Positions 17,405-27,195 of a stretch of 64,000 bases of DNA are shown here, one piece after another (the first letter of the stretch is position 1; every line of letters begins with the position of its first letter). This DNA comes from Mucilaginibacter pedocola (GTDB lineage Bacteria; Bacteroidota; Bacteroidia; Sphingobacteriales; Sphingobacteriaceae), in the NCBI RefSeq assembly GCF_002013915.1, contig NZ_MBTF01000012.1, positions 62,001 to 126,000 of the forward strand, in the 5' to 3' direction. The notes beneath the pieces are model-generated. The model saw only the letters and a list, made by a program, of their open reading frames with translations. It made no database searches and was not told the DNA's origin. The position numbers were made by a program, and so were the translations under genes.

Positions 17405-18754
17405 TTATTTCCCTTTCCCCTGTACCATCACTTTAACTGTTTTCATGATGATGTTCAGATCGGAGTTTAGGCTGATGTTTTGCAGGTACAATAAATCGTA
17501 ACGTACACGGTCGCACATTTGGTCAACATTTTCGGCGTAGCCGTAGTGCACCTGCCCTATTGATGTTAACCCCGGTTTAACGCGCAGTAACTTTTTATAG
17601 CTCGGGCTTTTCTCTAATATTTGTTCGATATAATACTGGCGTTCGGGGCGTGGACCAACTACCGACATATCGCCTTTCAACACATTCCAAAACTGCGGCA
17701 ACTCATCTAAACGGGTTTTGCGCATCACCATACCCCATTTTGTTATACGAGGGTCGTTCTCTTTAGAAAGCTGCGGGCCTGCCAACTCGGCATTCACACG
17801 CATGCTGCGGAATTTGTAAATATAAAAAGGCTTCTCGTTTTGGCCTATACGTTCCTGGCGGAAAAACGCGGGGCCTTTTGAGGTGAGCTTGGTAACAATC
17901 AAAAGCATAAAAAACACAGGGGCACCCGCTACCATCACAAGTGATGAAAAAATAACATCGAAGCCGCGTTTCAGTATCCTTATCTTCAGCCCAATTTCGG
18001 GGCTTGAGTTTAACTGCAATACCGGCACATTATGGTAATTAACCAACTGTGCATAGTTATTGTGAAGTATAAGGTCTGATACTACTTTTATTTTAATGAG
18101 GTAGGTATCACCCATTTTTACCAACCGGTTAAGCAATTCGTAATTCATTTGCTTGTAGCAAATAAATACTTCGTTTGGTGCCCTTTCTATCAGTGCCTGT
18201 ACAAGTTCATCATCGGCCATTGCAGCCATTTGCTCTTCAGAAATAAAATCTGTAAGGTCGTAACCATACTCGGGGTGCTGCTCAAAAGATTTTACAAGCC
18301 GCTCGGCAATATTTTGGTCGCCAATAATTACTATCTGGCGATGATTGTATCCTTTTTTACGAATATAGTCCAGAAAAAAGAACAGTACCGACCGCTGAAA
18401 AACCACAAACAAAAAAAACAGTGTATAACTCAGCATCACCTCTGCCCGCGAAATATTGGCGATTTTGAGGAAGTATATAATGCCAAAAACGCAAAGCAAA
18501 TGGTAAATAAGGGTTAAGAGAAACTTGTTGATATTATCGCGAAGCTGCATAGGCCTGAACACATAAAAACTGCGCGACAGGGCAGAAACCACAACCCAGG
18601 CAATATTTACGAGTAAAATAAAGGTAATTGCCGTTTCGCTTGGCGTAAATGTGTTAAACTTAATGTAATGAGAGCTGTAAAGAGCAAAATTTAACAGCAG
18701 CAGATCACTCAGAAAAACAAAACCCGGTAGGTGCTTAGAGTAGCGTGTTGTCAT
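17405..18754 (-). CDS. Undecaprenyl-phosphate sugar phosphotransferase (polyprenyl glycosylphosphotransferase)
   Basis: Starts polysaccharide repeat units by moving a sugar-1-phosphate (often glucose or galactose) to undecaprenyl phosphate at the inner membrane. The 449 residues have four or five N-terminal membrane segments, a CoA-binding-like middle domain (RQIVIIGDQNIAERLVKSF), a membrane hairpin and the C-terminal bacterial sugar transferase domain: KGPAFFRQERIGQNEKPFYI, YKFRSMR, RKTRLDELPQFWNVLKGDMS, VVGPRPERQYY. This is the WcaJ/WbaP architecture. It is the last gene of the polysaccharide locus and is separated from gmhA by a terminator, so it is probably transcribed on its own. Confidence 0.9.
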   Translation of the reverse strand: MTTRYSKHLPGFVFLSDLLLLNFALYSSHYIKFNTFTPSETAITFILLVNIAWVVVSALSRSFYVFRPMQLRDNINKFLLTLIYHLLCVFGIIYFLKIANISRAEVMLSYTLFFLFVVFQRSVLFFFLDYIRKKGYNHRQIVIIGDQNIAERLVKSFEQHPEYGYDLTDFISEEQMAAMADDELVQALIERAPNEVFICYKQMNYELLNRLVKMGDTYLIKIKVVSDLILHNNYAQLVNYHNVPVLQLNSSPEIGLKIRILKRGFDVIFSSLVMVAGAPVFFMLLIVTKLTSKGPAFFRQERIGQNEKPFYIYKFRSMRVNAELAGPQLSKENDPRITKWGMVMRKTRLDELPQFWNVLKGDMSVVGPRPERQYYIEQILEKSPSYKKLLRVKPGLTSIGQVHYGYAENVDQMCDRVRYDLLYLQNISLNSDLNIIMKTVKVMVQGKGK

Positions 18755-18779
18755 AGGTATCTATTCCTGGTAGGTGTTG

Positions 18780-18813
18780 CAAAAGTACATTTTTTATAAC
18801 ACATTATTGCAAA
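18780..18813 (-). promoter_or_regulatory. Putative promoter of the phosphoglycosyltransferase gene
   Basis: On the minus strand TACTTTTG (complement of 18780-18787) lies 26 nt before the ATG. A TTTG is found 22 nt further upstream (complement of 18810-18813), slightly longer spacing than consensus. Confidence 0.45.
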
Positions 18814-18872
18814 AATTGGCTTTATTAATAATTGTTAATAATAATATTACCATAATGATGCCAAAATACTAA

Positions 18873-18912
18873 AAAGCCCCTGCAACGCTGTGGGGCATTT
18901 TGCAGGGGCTTA
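18873..18912 (-). terminator. Intrinsic terminator after gmhA
   Basis: AAGCCCCTGCA (18874-18884) and TGCAGGGGCTT (18901-18911) form an 11-bp GC-rich stem with a 16-nt loop. On the minus strand it is followed by a U-run. It lies 27 nt past the gmhA stop, between gmhA and the phosphoglycosyltransferase. Confidence 0.8.
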
Positions 18913-18937
18913 ATGTTAAATTAAAACCGGAGTATTA

Positions 18938-19501
18938 TTAAAAAGCATCATCTATAGCGCCGCAAATAATGTGGCCTATTAGTATATGCATTTCCTGCAC
19001 CCTGGCGGTAACATCAGAGGGCACCACCAGATTAATATCGCAGCAGCTATTCATTTGGCCGCCGTCGCGGCCTGACAGGCCTATGGTGGTGCAACCTGCC
19101 TCTTTACCTTTAAGCAGGGCTTTTATAACGTTAGGGCTATTGCCACTGGTAGATATGCCTATCAGCACATCACCGGCTGCGGCAAGGCCCTCTACCTGTC
19201 GCTCAAAAACACGATCGTAACCATAATCATTACTAATGGCGGTTAAGGCGGAAGTATCAGTAGTTAGTGCTATGGCCGGTAACGAGCGGCGCTCTTTCAC
19301 AAAGCGGCCTGTAAACTCGGCGGCTATATGCTGAGCATCGGCCGCGCTGCCGCCATTGCCAAATATCAATACCTTTTTACCGTTTTTGCTGCAAGCCACA
19401 ATAGCTTCGCAAGCTGCAGCAATGCCCGGCGCAAGTTGTTCCAGAGTTTTTTGTGCAACAGTTATATGGTCTTCAAAAACAGAGGTTATATTATTTTTCA
19501 T
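18938..19501 (-). CDS. gmhA: Sedoheptulose-7-phosphate isomerase (SIS domain)
   Basis: Converts sedoheptulose 7-phosphate to D-glycero-D-manno-heptose 7-phosphate, the first step to nucleotide-activated heptose. The 187-residue single SIS domain has [37 protein letters not shown] and the C-terminal [13 protein letters not shown] with conserved Glu and His. It follows the heptose kinase gene by 35 nt, so the two form the start of a heptose pathway. The phosphatase (gmhB) and an ADP- or GDP-heptose epimerase are not seen in the window. Confidence 0.9.
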   Translation of the reverse strand: MKNNITSVFEDHITVAQKTLEQLAPGIAAACEAIVACSKNGKKVLIFGNGGSAADAQHIAAEFTGRFVKERRSLPAIALTTDTSALTAISNDYGYDRVFERQVEGLAAAGDVLIGISTSGNSPNVIKALLKGKEAGCTTIGLSGRDGGQMNSCCDINLVVPSDVTARVQEMHILIGHIICGAIDDAF

Positions 19502-19536
19502 GTTTGCTTTAAAGCTAAATTATACAGCCGACCGAA

Positions 19537-20487
19537 TTAAAAAATCTGGCTGTTTACTTCTTCGAGCGTTGCGGTAGCGCTACCTACTTTACTTACTACC
19601 ACGGCGGCAGCATGGTTGGCAAAATTACAGGCATCGTATAATGAATAACCCGACGCAATTGCTACTCCTAACGAGGCCAATACCGTGTCCCCTGCCCCTG
19701 TTACATCAACAACCCCCAACGCTTTGGTAGGTATAATGGTGAGTTGCCCTGCAGTGTACATTGCAATGCCTTCTTCTGACATGGTGATCACCACACTATC
19801 GCAATCCGTAATCTCCTGCAATTTTTGGCAGGCGGCCGTTAAACTTTCGGTATTGGTTATGTTAATGCCCGAAGCAATAACCGCTTCTTTGCGGTTTGGC
19901 TTAATTATATTTAGCCCTTTGTACTTGCTAAAATCGGTGCCTTTAGGGTCAACTATTGTGGTAATACCCAACTGGCGGCAAATGGCAAAAATACCGCTTA
20001 ACAAACCGGGCGTAAGCATGCCTTTGTTATAATCAGATACCAGCACTAAATCGTACCCGGGTACTTCTTTTTTAAAGTAGGCCAATATCTCCTGCTCTTT
20101 TTCGGCACTTAACGGTGTAGAAATTTCCCTGTCGAGCCTAATGAGTTGATGATTGGTAACCAGCACCCTCGTTTTCATGATGGTGCACCTATTGGCATCT
20201 TTTACAACACCGGCATTGGTTAGCCCATTTTCAGCAAGCTCATTTAGTACTATAGCTGCATTATCATCGTGGCCTACAACAGTGGCAATATTTGCATGGC
20301 ATTGGTAGGCAATAAGGTTTTTCAGCACATTGCCGGCACCGCCAAGTGTATAGGCTTCCCGGGTTATTTCCACAACGGGTACCGGGGCCTCCGGCGATAT
20401 GCGGTTACAGTTGCCATATATGTAATGATCTACCATTACATCGCCAACCACCAGTACTTTTATACCACTTTTTATTTCGAAACCCAT
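19537..20487 (-). CDS. D-glycero-D-manno-heptose-7-phosphate kinase (PfkB family)
   Basis: A 316-residue ribokinase-fold protein equal to the kinase half of HldE (HldA/RfaE1-like). KVLVVGDVMVDHYIYGNCNR ISPEAP at the start is close to HldE, GGAGNVLKNL is the sugar-binding loop, and VDVTGAGDTVLASLG is the catalytic Asp/anion hole. There is no C-terminal nucleotidyltransferase domain, so the next step needs a separate enzyme not present here. It sits directly upstream of gmhA. Whether the final sugar is the ADP-L,D form for LPS core or a GDP/ADP-D,D form for the surface polymer cannot be read. Confidence 0.85.
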   Translation of the reverse strand: MGFEIKSGIKVLVVGDVMVDHYIYGNCNRISPEAPVPVVEITREAYTLGGAGNVLKNLIAYQCHANIATVVGHDDNAAIVLNELAENGLTNAGVVKDANRCTIMKTRVLVTNHQLIRLDREISTPLSAEKEQEILAYFKKEVPGYDLVLVSDYNKGMLTPGLLSGIFAICRQLGITTIVDPKGTDFSKYKGLNIIKPNRKEAVIASGINITNTESLTAACQKLQEITDCDSVVITMSEEGIAMYTAGQLTIIPTKALGVVDVTGAGDTVLASLGVAIASGYSLYDACNFANHAAAVVVSKVGSATATLEEVNSQIF

Positions 20488-20563
20488 TTAAGCTAATTTA
20501 TAACGGCAGCTGCCGTAATACGCCTCAAATATAGCAGAATTTTGGAGGCCCTACATAGCAGGC

Positions 20564-21463
20564 TTATGCACCGTGATACTGTTTAAGCCATTGGGCTGTG
20601 TTCTTCAACCCATCTTGTATGGTGGTGTGCGGGGCAAACCCCCATCCGCAAAGAGTGCTTATATCTGCCCGCCAGTGAAATGGGTCGCCGGGTTTTACGA
20701 TATTATTAAACTTCAGCTTTATCTTCTCATCAACACTTGCGCAAAAAATAGTAGCAGCCTCTTTTATGGTGGTTTCGATACCCGATGATACGTTGATGGC
20801 TTCGCCGTTAAATAAGCCACGGTGTACCACGCATTCAAGCGCCTTCATCAGGTCGCCTATGTATATAAAATCGCGGGTTTCGTTACCCGAGCCAAATAGC
20901 TCAATCTCTTTGGCCGATTGGCATTTTTGATAGGTATCCCAAAACAGCTGCTTTTTTAAGCCCTCACCGTACACCGAAAACAGGCGCAGGTTAATAGTTT
21001 GCAGGTTGTACATGTAATAATACTCCTTACAAATTTGCTCGGCGTATAATTTATGCCAGCCATAGGGCGACATGGGTTTCAAAGGCAGGTCTTCGGTAAC
21101 GGGCAAGCTTGGCGGGTTACCATATACCGCTGCCGACGACATGTTGATGAATTTGCAGGCCGGGCTGTGTATACGTATAGCATCTAAAAGCTTAATGGTA
21201 TTGGTTACGTTAAGCTCGAAATCGAACACAGGTTTATTAATAGAAATAGGCACACTGCCGTTACCGCTTGCGTTTATGCAAATATCAAAGGTGTGCTTGT
21301 TAAAAACCGGGGTGTAATCGGTATCGGTTTTTTCGAGCTGGTAATAATTATCGGCGCCGGGGTTGGGTACTACATCGGCACCCCAAACCTGGTGCTTGGC
21401 CGAAAAGTATTTGTATGCATGCGAGCCGATAAACCCCATCGAACCAATAATTAAAATCTTCAT
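20564..21463 (-). CDS. NAD-dependent sugar epimerase/dehydratase (extended SDR)
   Basis: A 299-residue nucleotide-sugar-modifying SDR. The Rossmann motif is ILIIGSMGFIGSHAYKYF, with Ser where one Gly of GxxGxxG is often found. The catalytic Tyr-Lys pair is in SPYGWHKLYAEQICKEYYY, and the substrate-side motif is GNETRDFIYIGDLMKALE. The exact reaction (4-epimerisation, 4,6-dehydration or reduction) cannot be set. It lies between a glycosyltransferase and hldA. Confidence 0.8.
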   Translation of the reverse strand: MKILIIGSMGFIGSHAYKYFSAKHQVWGADVVPNPGADNYYQLEKTDTDYTPVFNKHTFDICINASGNGSVPISINKPVFDFELNVTNTIKLLDAIRIHSPACKFINMSSAAVYGNPPSLPVTEDLPLKPMSPYGWHKLYAEQICKEYYYMYNLQTINLRLFSVYGEGLKKQLFWDTYQKCQSAKEIELFGSGNETRDFIYIGDLMKALECVVHRGLFNGEAINVSSGIETTIKEAATIFCASVDEKIKLKFNNIVKPGDPFHWRADISTLCGWGFAPHTTIQDGLKNTAQWLKQYHGA

Positions 21464-21509
21464 GAGCTGTTTGAATTTATAACCGGTTAATTTATTGTAC
21501 TCCCGCGGC

Positions 21510-22571
21510 TTAGCGGAAGATATCTAAATATTTTTGTGCGATAACTTTGGTGTCGTAGTTGCTTTTTATTTCGTTACAGCGCGCTACGTATGCCTCATAA
21601 TTATCTTCAATTTCCTTTATTTTTTTAGCTATATCGTCTACATCAGGCTGCGCCACTTTGCCAAATTGCTCCTCGGCAACAAAAAACTGCGTGCCATTGC
21701 CGGGGTAATCTGTTGTGATGGTGGGCACGCCGTAGGCCATTGCCTCTATCACAACAATAGGCATGCCTTCCCGCTCAGATGGCAATATCAATATACGGCC
21801 GTTTGCCAATACTTGCTGTTTTACGTCATCATCAACGCTACCCAAAAAAGTAATACAACCATCACCTGCGTATTCTGTTTTCAAATCATTCAGCATACCG
21901 CCGCCGCCCATCAGTTGCAGCGGCATATTTTTACCATAAGTTTTATTGTAAGCTAAAACGCCCTGCACAGCATGCTCGGGGTGCTTATGCTCCACCATAC
22001 GGCCCATAAATATGTAATTGCTTTTACTCACCGAAACTGCATCCGTTGTATCAACAAAGCTGGGTATGATATGCAAATGGTCTTTCCTATGCTCCAGCAC
22101 GCATTGCTTGACGTGGTTGCTGATGCATATGGCCTCGTCGGCTGCGTTTAGGATGATGTTATTGATAACCTTCCAAAGTTTAGAGCCGCGGTATTCCACA
22201 AAATCGATGGCTGTTTTTGCGCGTTTCCTATAAAACAATTTATAAAAAATTTGCGGCAGCACCGGGAATTGGCAAAAGATGATAACATCCCACTGCTGTT
22301 TAAAAAAAGGCTTCAGCTTAAAGGTGTAGCTAAATATAGTACTTATCTTCCTGCCGAAAGGCCCGTTTTTATAATATTCGGTATCTTTTAGTATACGGTG
22401 ATAATTTATACCGTCTATCACCTCTTCCTCAGGCGATGTGCCCAGGTGGTCAATAGCGGTTATATGTACCTCGTGCCCCATTGCGGCCCATTGCGTAGCA
22501 AGCCCCTTAAACCTAACCTGTATCCCGCCCAGTTGCGGCGGGCAAAGTTCATCTATAACTAATATCCTCAT
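21510..22571 (-). CDS. Glycosyltransferase family 4-like
   Basis: A 353-residue GT-B enzyme that adds a sugar to the growing repeat unit at the cytoplasmic face. The N-terminus MRILVIDELCPPQLGGIQVR is the typical acceptor-domain start; YIFMGRMVEHKHPEHAV begins the donor domain; LPSEREGMPIVVIEAMAYGV carries the E-x7-E donor motif. Donor and acceptor are unknown. Confidence 0.87.
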   Translation of the reverse strand: MRILVIDELCPPQLGGIQVRFKGLATQWAAMGHEVHITAIDHLGTSPEEEVIDGINYHRILKDTEYYKNGPFGRKISTIFSYTFKLKPFFKQQWDVIIFCQFPVLPQIFYKLFYRKRAKTAIDFVEYRGSKLWKVINNIILNAADEAICISNHVKQCVLEHRKDHLHIIPSFVDTTDAVSVSKSNYIFMGRMVEHKHPEHAVQGVLAYNKTYGKNMPLQLMGGGGMLNDLKTEYAGDGCITFLGSVDDDVKQQVLANGRILILPSEREGMPIVVIEAMAYGVPTITTDYPGNGTQFFVAEEQFGKVAQPDVDDIAKKIKEIEDNYEAYVARCNEIKSNYDTKVIAQKYLDIFR

Positions 22572-22648
22572 TCTTATTTAGTGCCGTATTTAAAAGTCCG
22601 TTAGTTCATTAATATATATCCGCTTTAAATTTATGCTCATCCGGGCAA

Positions 22649-23770
22649 TTACGCTAAGCGTTGTGCTTTTTGCTTCACCAACCTCGATTGCCGGTACCTT
22701 TCAATCGGCACAGCAACCAGCCGGGTTAACAGTATTGCAAACACAATTGTGCATATAACAACGTATAAGCCAAAAAGCGGGCCAGCTAAAAAGTGTACGC
22801 TTTTTAAAATATAGAACACCAATTTATGGCATATGTAAATAGGGTAAGATAATTCGCCTATTGTGTTATCAAGCTTGCTCGATTTGAAATAAATAAACAA
22901 AAACGGCACGGCCAAAGTAACCGACGTAAGGTACAGGGTAACCGGAAATGAAAACGGGAAATAGTTCGATTTAAAATTGGGCAGAAGCGGGTAAGCAAAC
23001 GTTTCAGCCAGTAATAAAAACAGCACTATGTAGCCCAATTTATCGTTCAGTTTTACATTTTTAAACCGCAGGTACATTCGATAAGATACATACCCCAGCA
23101 AAAAGAACATTAACGAAGTTGGGAAGAACTTGTACATCCAAATTTCTACCGCCGAACCAAATTTGTAAAGCAAAAATACACGCAAAAAAAACGACAATAC
23201 GATGAGCGAAATTATTATGGCCGGCTTACGGCGCAATATAAACGGTGCTATCAGGTAAAATGTTAACTCTACGCCCAGTGTCCAAGCGGGGGGTACCATT
23301 AATAAGGTGGTTAGTGGCGGTTTTCCGTTTTCGGCAAGGGTGGTAAAAAACAAATGCCCGTTTGATAGGTCGATGGCAAAGGAATACACCAGATCTTGCC
23401 CGAAAATGATAATTTGATTGATTATCATAAACGCAATTGAAGGCACGTAACCCTGCAGGGCAAAATACCCTTCAAACTTTTCGATATGTATTGTATGTGC
23501 TTTTACCGCCAATAGCAAACCTCCTAACACGGTCAAAATAAGCACCACCCAGTATATAGGATAAAGCCTTAGCAACCTGTTGCTTAAAAAAAGCTTGTAA
23601 GAGTTATTTGCCCCCACGTATTTCTCGTTAAGCACCATTGACATGTAAAAACCCGAGATGATAAAAAACGCTTGTACGGCAAGTTCACCGCCTATGAGGG
23701 TTATGCCGAAAATAGAACCACAATGGTACATCACAACAGATAAAGCAAGCAGCGTTCTTATTTTTCCCAT
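22649..23770 (-). CDS. Acyltransferase 3 family membrane protein
   Basis: A 373-residue membrane O-acyltransferase with about ten membrane segments. It starts MGKIRTLLALSVVMYHCGSI with the conserved His in helix 1 and continues FIISGFYMSMVL, the family signature. Such proteins usually add acetyl groups to surface sugars. It lies between two glycosyltransferases, so decoration of this polymer is the likely role (inference). Confidence 0.87.
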   Translation of the reverse strand: MGKIRTLLALSVVMYHCGSIFGITLIGGELAVQAFFIISGFYMSMVLNEKYVGANNSYKLFLSNRLLRLYPIYWVVLILTVLGGLLLAVKAHTIHIEKFEGYFALQGYVPSIAFMIINQIIIFGQDLVYSFAIDLSNGHLFFTTLAENGKPPLTTLLMVPPAWTLGVELTFYLIAPFILRRKPAIIISLIVLSFFLRVFLLYKFGSAVEIWMYKFFPTSLMFFLLGYVSYRMYLRFKNVKLNDKLGYIVLFLLLAETFAYPLLPNFKSNYFPFSFPVTLYLTSVTLAVPFLFIYFKSSKLDNTIGELSYPIYICHKLVFYILKSVHFLAGPLFGLYVVICTIVFAILLTRLVAVPIERYRQSRLVKQKAQRLA

Positions 23771-23860
23771 TTATTTTTATTTTTTTAACATGATAAGCAA
23801 ACGGTTTAAGCAGGCCCGTGTATAAATCGCTATCTGTTTATAATTAATAATTTTTGACTG

Positions 23861-24925
23861 TTATAAGTATTTGTTTACAACATCCATCAACAACTTTCCT
23901 GAGAGCTCCCAAGAAAATCTTTTTGCGTTATCGGCCCCCTTCAGTATAAGATCTTCGCGCATTTGCGGGCTGTTTATCATTGCAGCTAATTTGTTTGATA
24001 TATCTGCAACATCAAACGGATCGCAATATAAAGCGGCATCGCCACATACTTCGGGCAAGGCTGATATGTTACTGGTTATAACAGGGCAATTGTTTGCCAT
24101 AGCCTCAATTGGCGGTAGTCCAAAACCTTCGTATAATGATGGGTAAGCAAAGCACAATGCGTTTTGGTATAAATAAACCAATTCGGCATCGGTGCGGTAG
24201 CCTAAAAACACTATTTGTTCGGAATGGGCGGTAATCAGGGCATCCAGCTCTTTATCCGCTTTAAAGTTTGAGTTATAAGTACCGGTTAAATACAACGTTA
24301 TACCCGGCTGTTTTAAGTTAACAAAGGCTTGTATTAAGCGCTTTAAATTTTTGCGCGGATCTATAGACCCTACCGACAAAATATATGGCGTTTTTAAATT
24401 AAGGTTGATAGTTGCACCGGCATCAACATCAATAAAAGGTGCGTTATATACTACCGATATTTTATCGCTCGGCACCTTATAGGTATCTATCAGCTCCTGT
24501 TTAGAAAACTCGCTAACGGTAATAACGTGCCTGCTATTTTTAATAACCCGGGGTATTACAAACTTGTAGTAAGTTTTAAAGGCACGGCTATGCCAATTAC
24601 CTCTTAAATAAGCAATATCGTGCACCGTTACTATTTGGTTTTTGTAAAATAACGGAGCCGTATTGCAAAGGTTTAAAAGCAGCGGGGAGCCCAAGCCTTT
24701 CAAATAGGCCGGCAGATCAACCTGTTCCCATATATGGCTTTTATACTTACCTGTTTTACGCAGTGGCAACCCGAAAGGCAATGCGTACTTATCGAGCACA
24801 GCCTCATTTGGCAATACGTACTCTACGCCGCTGCTATGTTTATTTATTTGCTTAAATAATTCATAGGCATAGCGTTGTACACCGGTTAAGTTTTGGGTTA
24901 AAAATCTGCTATTTAATATGAGCAT
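23861..24925 (-). CDS. Glycosyltransferase family 4 (GT1 group)
   Basis: A 354-residue GT-B transferase. LTGVQRYAYELFKQINKH is typical of the mannosyltransferase-like branch (WbpY/MtfB); ILSVGSIDPRKNLKRLIQAF starts the donor domain; YPSLYEGFGLPPIEAMANNC carries the E-x7-E motif. A GDP-mannose-type donor is possible but not proven. Preceded by the polymerase gene with a 53-nt gap. Confidence 0.87.
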   Translation of the reverse strand: MLILNSRFLTQNLTGVQRYAYELFKQINKHSSGVEYVLPNEAVLDKYALPFGLPLRKTGKYKSHIWEQVDLPAYLKGLGSPLLLNLCNTAPLFYKNQIVTVHDIAYLRGNWHSRAFKTYYKFVIPRVIKNSRHVITVSEFSKQELIDTYKVPSDKISVVYNAPFIDVDAGATINLNLKTPYILSVGSIDPRKNLKRLIQAFVNLKQPGITLYLTGTYNSNFKADKELDALITAHSEQIVFLGYRTDAELVYLYQNALCFAYPSLYEGFGLPPIEAMANNCPVITSNISALPEVCGDAALYCDPFDVADISNKLAAMINSPQMREDLILKGADNAKRFSWELSGKLLMDVVNKYL

Positions 24926-24978
24926 TTATAAATTACTAATGGATGTTTAACAATAGTTACTAACTACGCCGTACCTTA

Positions 24979-26274
24979 TCAACTTCCGTGCACAGCAACT
25001 TCTTCTTTATCAACCCGGGGCCTTAATCTTACTCGATACAAATAAAAAATGAAAATAAACACCGGCGGAACCGAGTATATCGACAGCGTATAAAAGTTAG
25101 CAAATTGCTCGAACACGTTAAGGCATATTAATATCAACACGGTGGAGGTTAATATAGACCTGTATTTAAATATCCAAGTTTTAAGGTACTTAAAGATCAC
25201 CCCTTTAATAAAGCCGCTCAGGAAGCAAAAGATCACCACCCCCGGCCATTGAAACGATACATATCCCCAAATAGGCGCAGGTAGCCGTAACCCGCCGCTT
25301 ATAAGGGTGGTAACGTCTTCATTAGGGTTCATCACCTTTAAAGTGTATACCGCAGGGTTCCACTCATAGTGGCTTGGTATAAGCCCGCCGTAAATGGTTC
25401 GGCCATAAGTCCAAATGGGGGAGCTTTCAAAGTTTTGCAAAAAACTCAATTGGTCGGTTACATCAACCGTACCCGACGACAAAACACGCCAAAACATATG
25501 GTCAGTTTTAGCTCCGGCGGTCAAGTCGGTTATGTCCCTAACGCCAATAATAAAATAGAAAACCGAACTAAAGCTGTAAATAAACACCAGGAAAATTAGC
25601 GCGACCGCGAAAGACGTACGGCTGCGGAAAGACATGATGATCAAAATAGCATACAAGATGCCTGTAAACGCCGAACCGCGTGCTAAAGACATGGCCAGCA
25701 AAACAATTGCGGTAATGGTAGCGAATAGAAAATATACCTTGGCCTTATTTTTATACCATACCATAAAAGCTATTGGTATAATGGAACTTAGTATAAAAAA
25801 GGACGTAAGGTAGATAATGGAAGTGTAAAATGGCACCTGGTATTGGTTCCTGAAAAACTTTGCCGCCAGCGGATCGGCAGCAAACATAGGTACAAAGCCC
25901 ATCATCATATAACCCGTAACCATACCGCATATACCAACGGTAATAAAAATTTTTGTTACACGGGCTACACGAGCTTCATAGTTTTCGAGTGGCAAAATTT
26001 CAAAAGAAAAATTGGTTTTTACCGCTTTTATTTTGAAGCCAAGAAATAACCCCGCAACGTAGCAAGCGGCACCTACGGTTAGCAGGATAACATAAAGGCT
26101 TACAATATCTGCCTGGTAATCTTCCTGTTCATTTAAAACAATTGCCGGTATAAAGTAGGCGAGGAAAATAAATGATACGTTTAAGTGCATTAGGATATTG
26201 TACCTGCTGGGCCAAACCAGATAGGGCCCAATCAAAAAGATCGAGCTGCACAGAAAGATCAGTATCCCTTGCAT
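24979..26274 (-). CDS. Oligosaccharide repeat-unit polymerase (Wzy-like)
   Basis: A 431-residue protein with about ten or eleven membrane segments and a large external loop (roughly residues 255-330, including SPIWTYGRTIYGGLIPSHYE). It fits the O-antigen/capsule polymerase family, which joins lipid-linked repeat units on the periplasmic side. Sequence identity in this family is always low, so the call rests on topology and the location next to glycosyltransferases and a flippase. It is the only polymerase candidate in the locus. Confidence 0.75.
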   Translation of the reverse strand: MQGILIFLCSSIFLIGPYLVWPSRYNILMHLNVSFIFLAYFIPAIVLNEQEDYQADIVSLYVILLTVGAACYVAGLFLGFKIKAVKTNFSFEILPLENYEARVARVTKIFITVGICGMVTGYMMMGFVPMFAADPLAAKFFRNQYQVPFYTSIIYLTSFFILSSIIPIAFMVWYKNKAKVYFLFATITAIVLLAMSLARGSAFTGILYAILIIMSFRSRTSFAVALIFLVFIYSFSSVFYFIIGVRDITDLTAGAKTDHMFWRVLSSGTVDVTDQLSFLQNFESSPIWTYGRTIYGGLIPSHYEWNPAVYTLKVMNPNEDVTTLISGGLRLPAPIWGYVSFQWPGVVIFCFLSGFIKGVIFKYLKTWIFKYRSILTSTVLILICLNVFEQFANFYTLSIYSVPPVFIFIFYLYRVRLRPRVDKEEVAVHGS

Positions 26275-26286
26275 AACATTGTGTAG

Positions 26287-27195
26287 CTATGGTTTGAGTG
26301 GGCTTGTTCCCGCCGGGTTCAACTTAAACCCGTCTTTTAAACCGGTTACCAACTTTGCTTTCTGCTCTTTATCAAATTGCAGGTAACGTAGCAAACGCGC
26401 AAACAAAGTAAAACCCATCGAACAAAAGTACTGCAATCCGCTTAGGTTTTTCCTGATGAAATAAATTCTGTTGCGCGTGCCGTAGTAAATAGAAAACAGC
26501 GTGGTTTTGCCGCCGGTTATACTGCTTACCTTGTGGTAGATATGCAGGTTGGGGAGAAGTTTTATTTTATAGCCCAGTTTGTTGGTACGGAAAATAAAGT
26601 CGGTATCATCATAATAAACAAAGTATTTTTCGTCCATTAGGCCGGCTTTCTCAAACACTTTGTTGTCTATCAACATAAAGCATGTTGGCGCATAATCAAA
26701 ATAGGCTTCGCGGCTATATTTAGTGCCATCATTATCGCCCTCCCCTACGTGGGTGGTTAGCCCTTTGTAAAGCAAAAACTCACCACCAGCCATCCACACT
26801 TTCCTGTTATCATGAAAATATATCTTCGGCACTATCATGGGCTCGTTATGCTCAATGGCGTACCGAAGCATATCTGATAGTAAATCGGGCTGGGAAAACT
26901 CAATATCGTTATTCAGCAAAACGGTATGCGTGGTACCATCTTTCACAGATAGTTCTATACCAATATTGTTTCCGCGCGCAACTCCCTCATTACCTGCATT
27001 TTTAACATGCGTGTAGTTAGTTACGCCAAATTTCGCCGAAAGCGTTTGTATAAGCTTATCCGTACCCTCATTTGGCGAATTATCCACCAAATACAAATGG
27101 TAATCTTTAAAGTTCTGTATCGAAAGGCTTTCAAAAAAACCTTCCAGTACGTCATCAGCCTTAAATAGTACAGTAACTAAACCTAATTGGCTCAT
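26287..27195 (-). CDS. Glycosyltransferase family 2
   Basis: A 302-residue GT-A enzyme. It begins LGLVTVLFKADDVLEGFFES; YLVDNSPNEGTDKLIQTL is the nucleotide-binding strand; HTVLLNNDIEFSQPDLLSDM holds the Asp of the DXD-like site; DEKYFVYYDDTDFIFRTNKLG is the acceptor-side ED-like motif of rhamnosyltransferase-type members. The start overlaps the 3' end of the upstream epimerase gene by 4 nt. Confidence 0.88.
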   Translation of the reverse strand: MSQLGLVTVLFKADDVLEGFFESLSIQNFKDYHLYLVDNSPNEGTDKLIQTLSAKFGVTNYTHVKNAGNEGVARGNNIGIELSVKDGTTHTVLLNNDIEFSQPDLLSDMLRYAIEHNEPMIVPKIYFHDNRKVWMAGGEFLLYKGLTTHVGEGDNDGTKYSREAYFDYAPTCFMLIDNKVFEKAGLMDEKYFVYYDDTDFIFRTNKLGYKIKLLPNLHIYHKVSSITGGKTTLFSIYYGTRNRIYFIRKNLSGLQYFCSMGFTLFARLLRYLQFDKEQKAKLVTGLKDGFKLNPAGTSPLKP

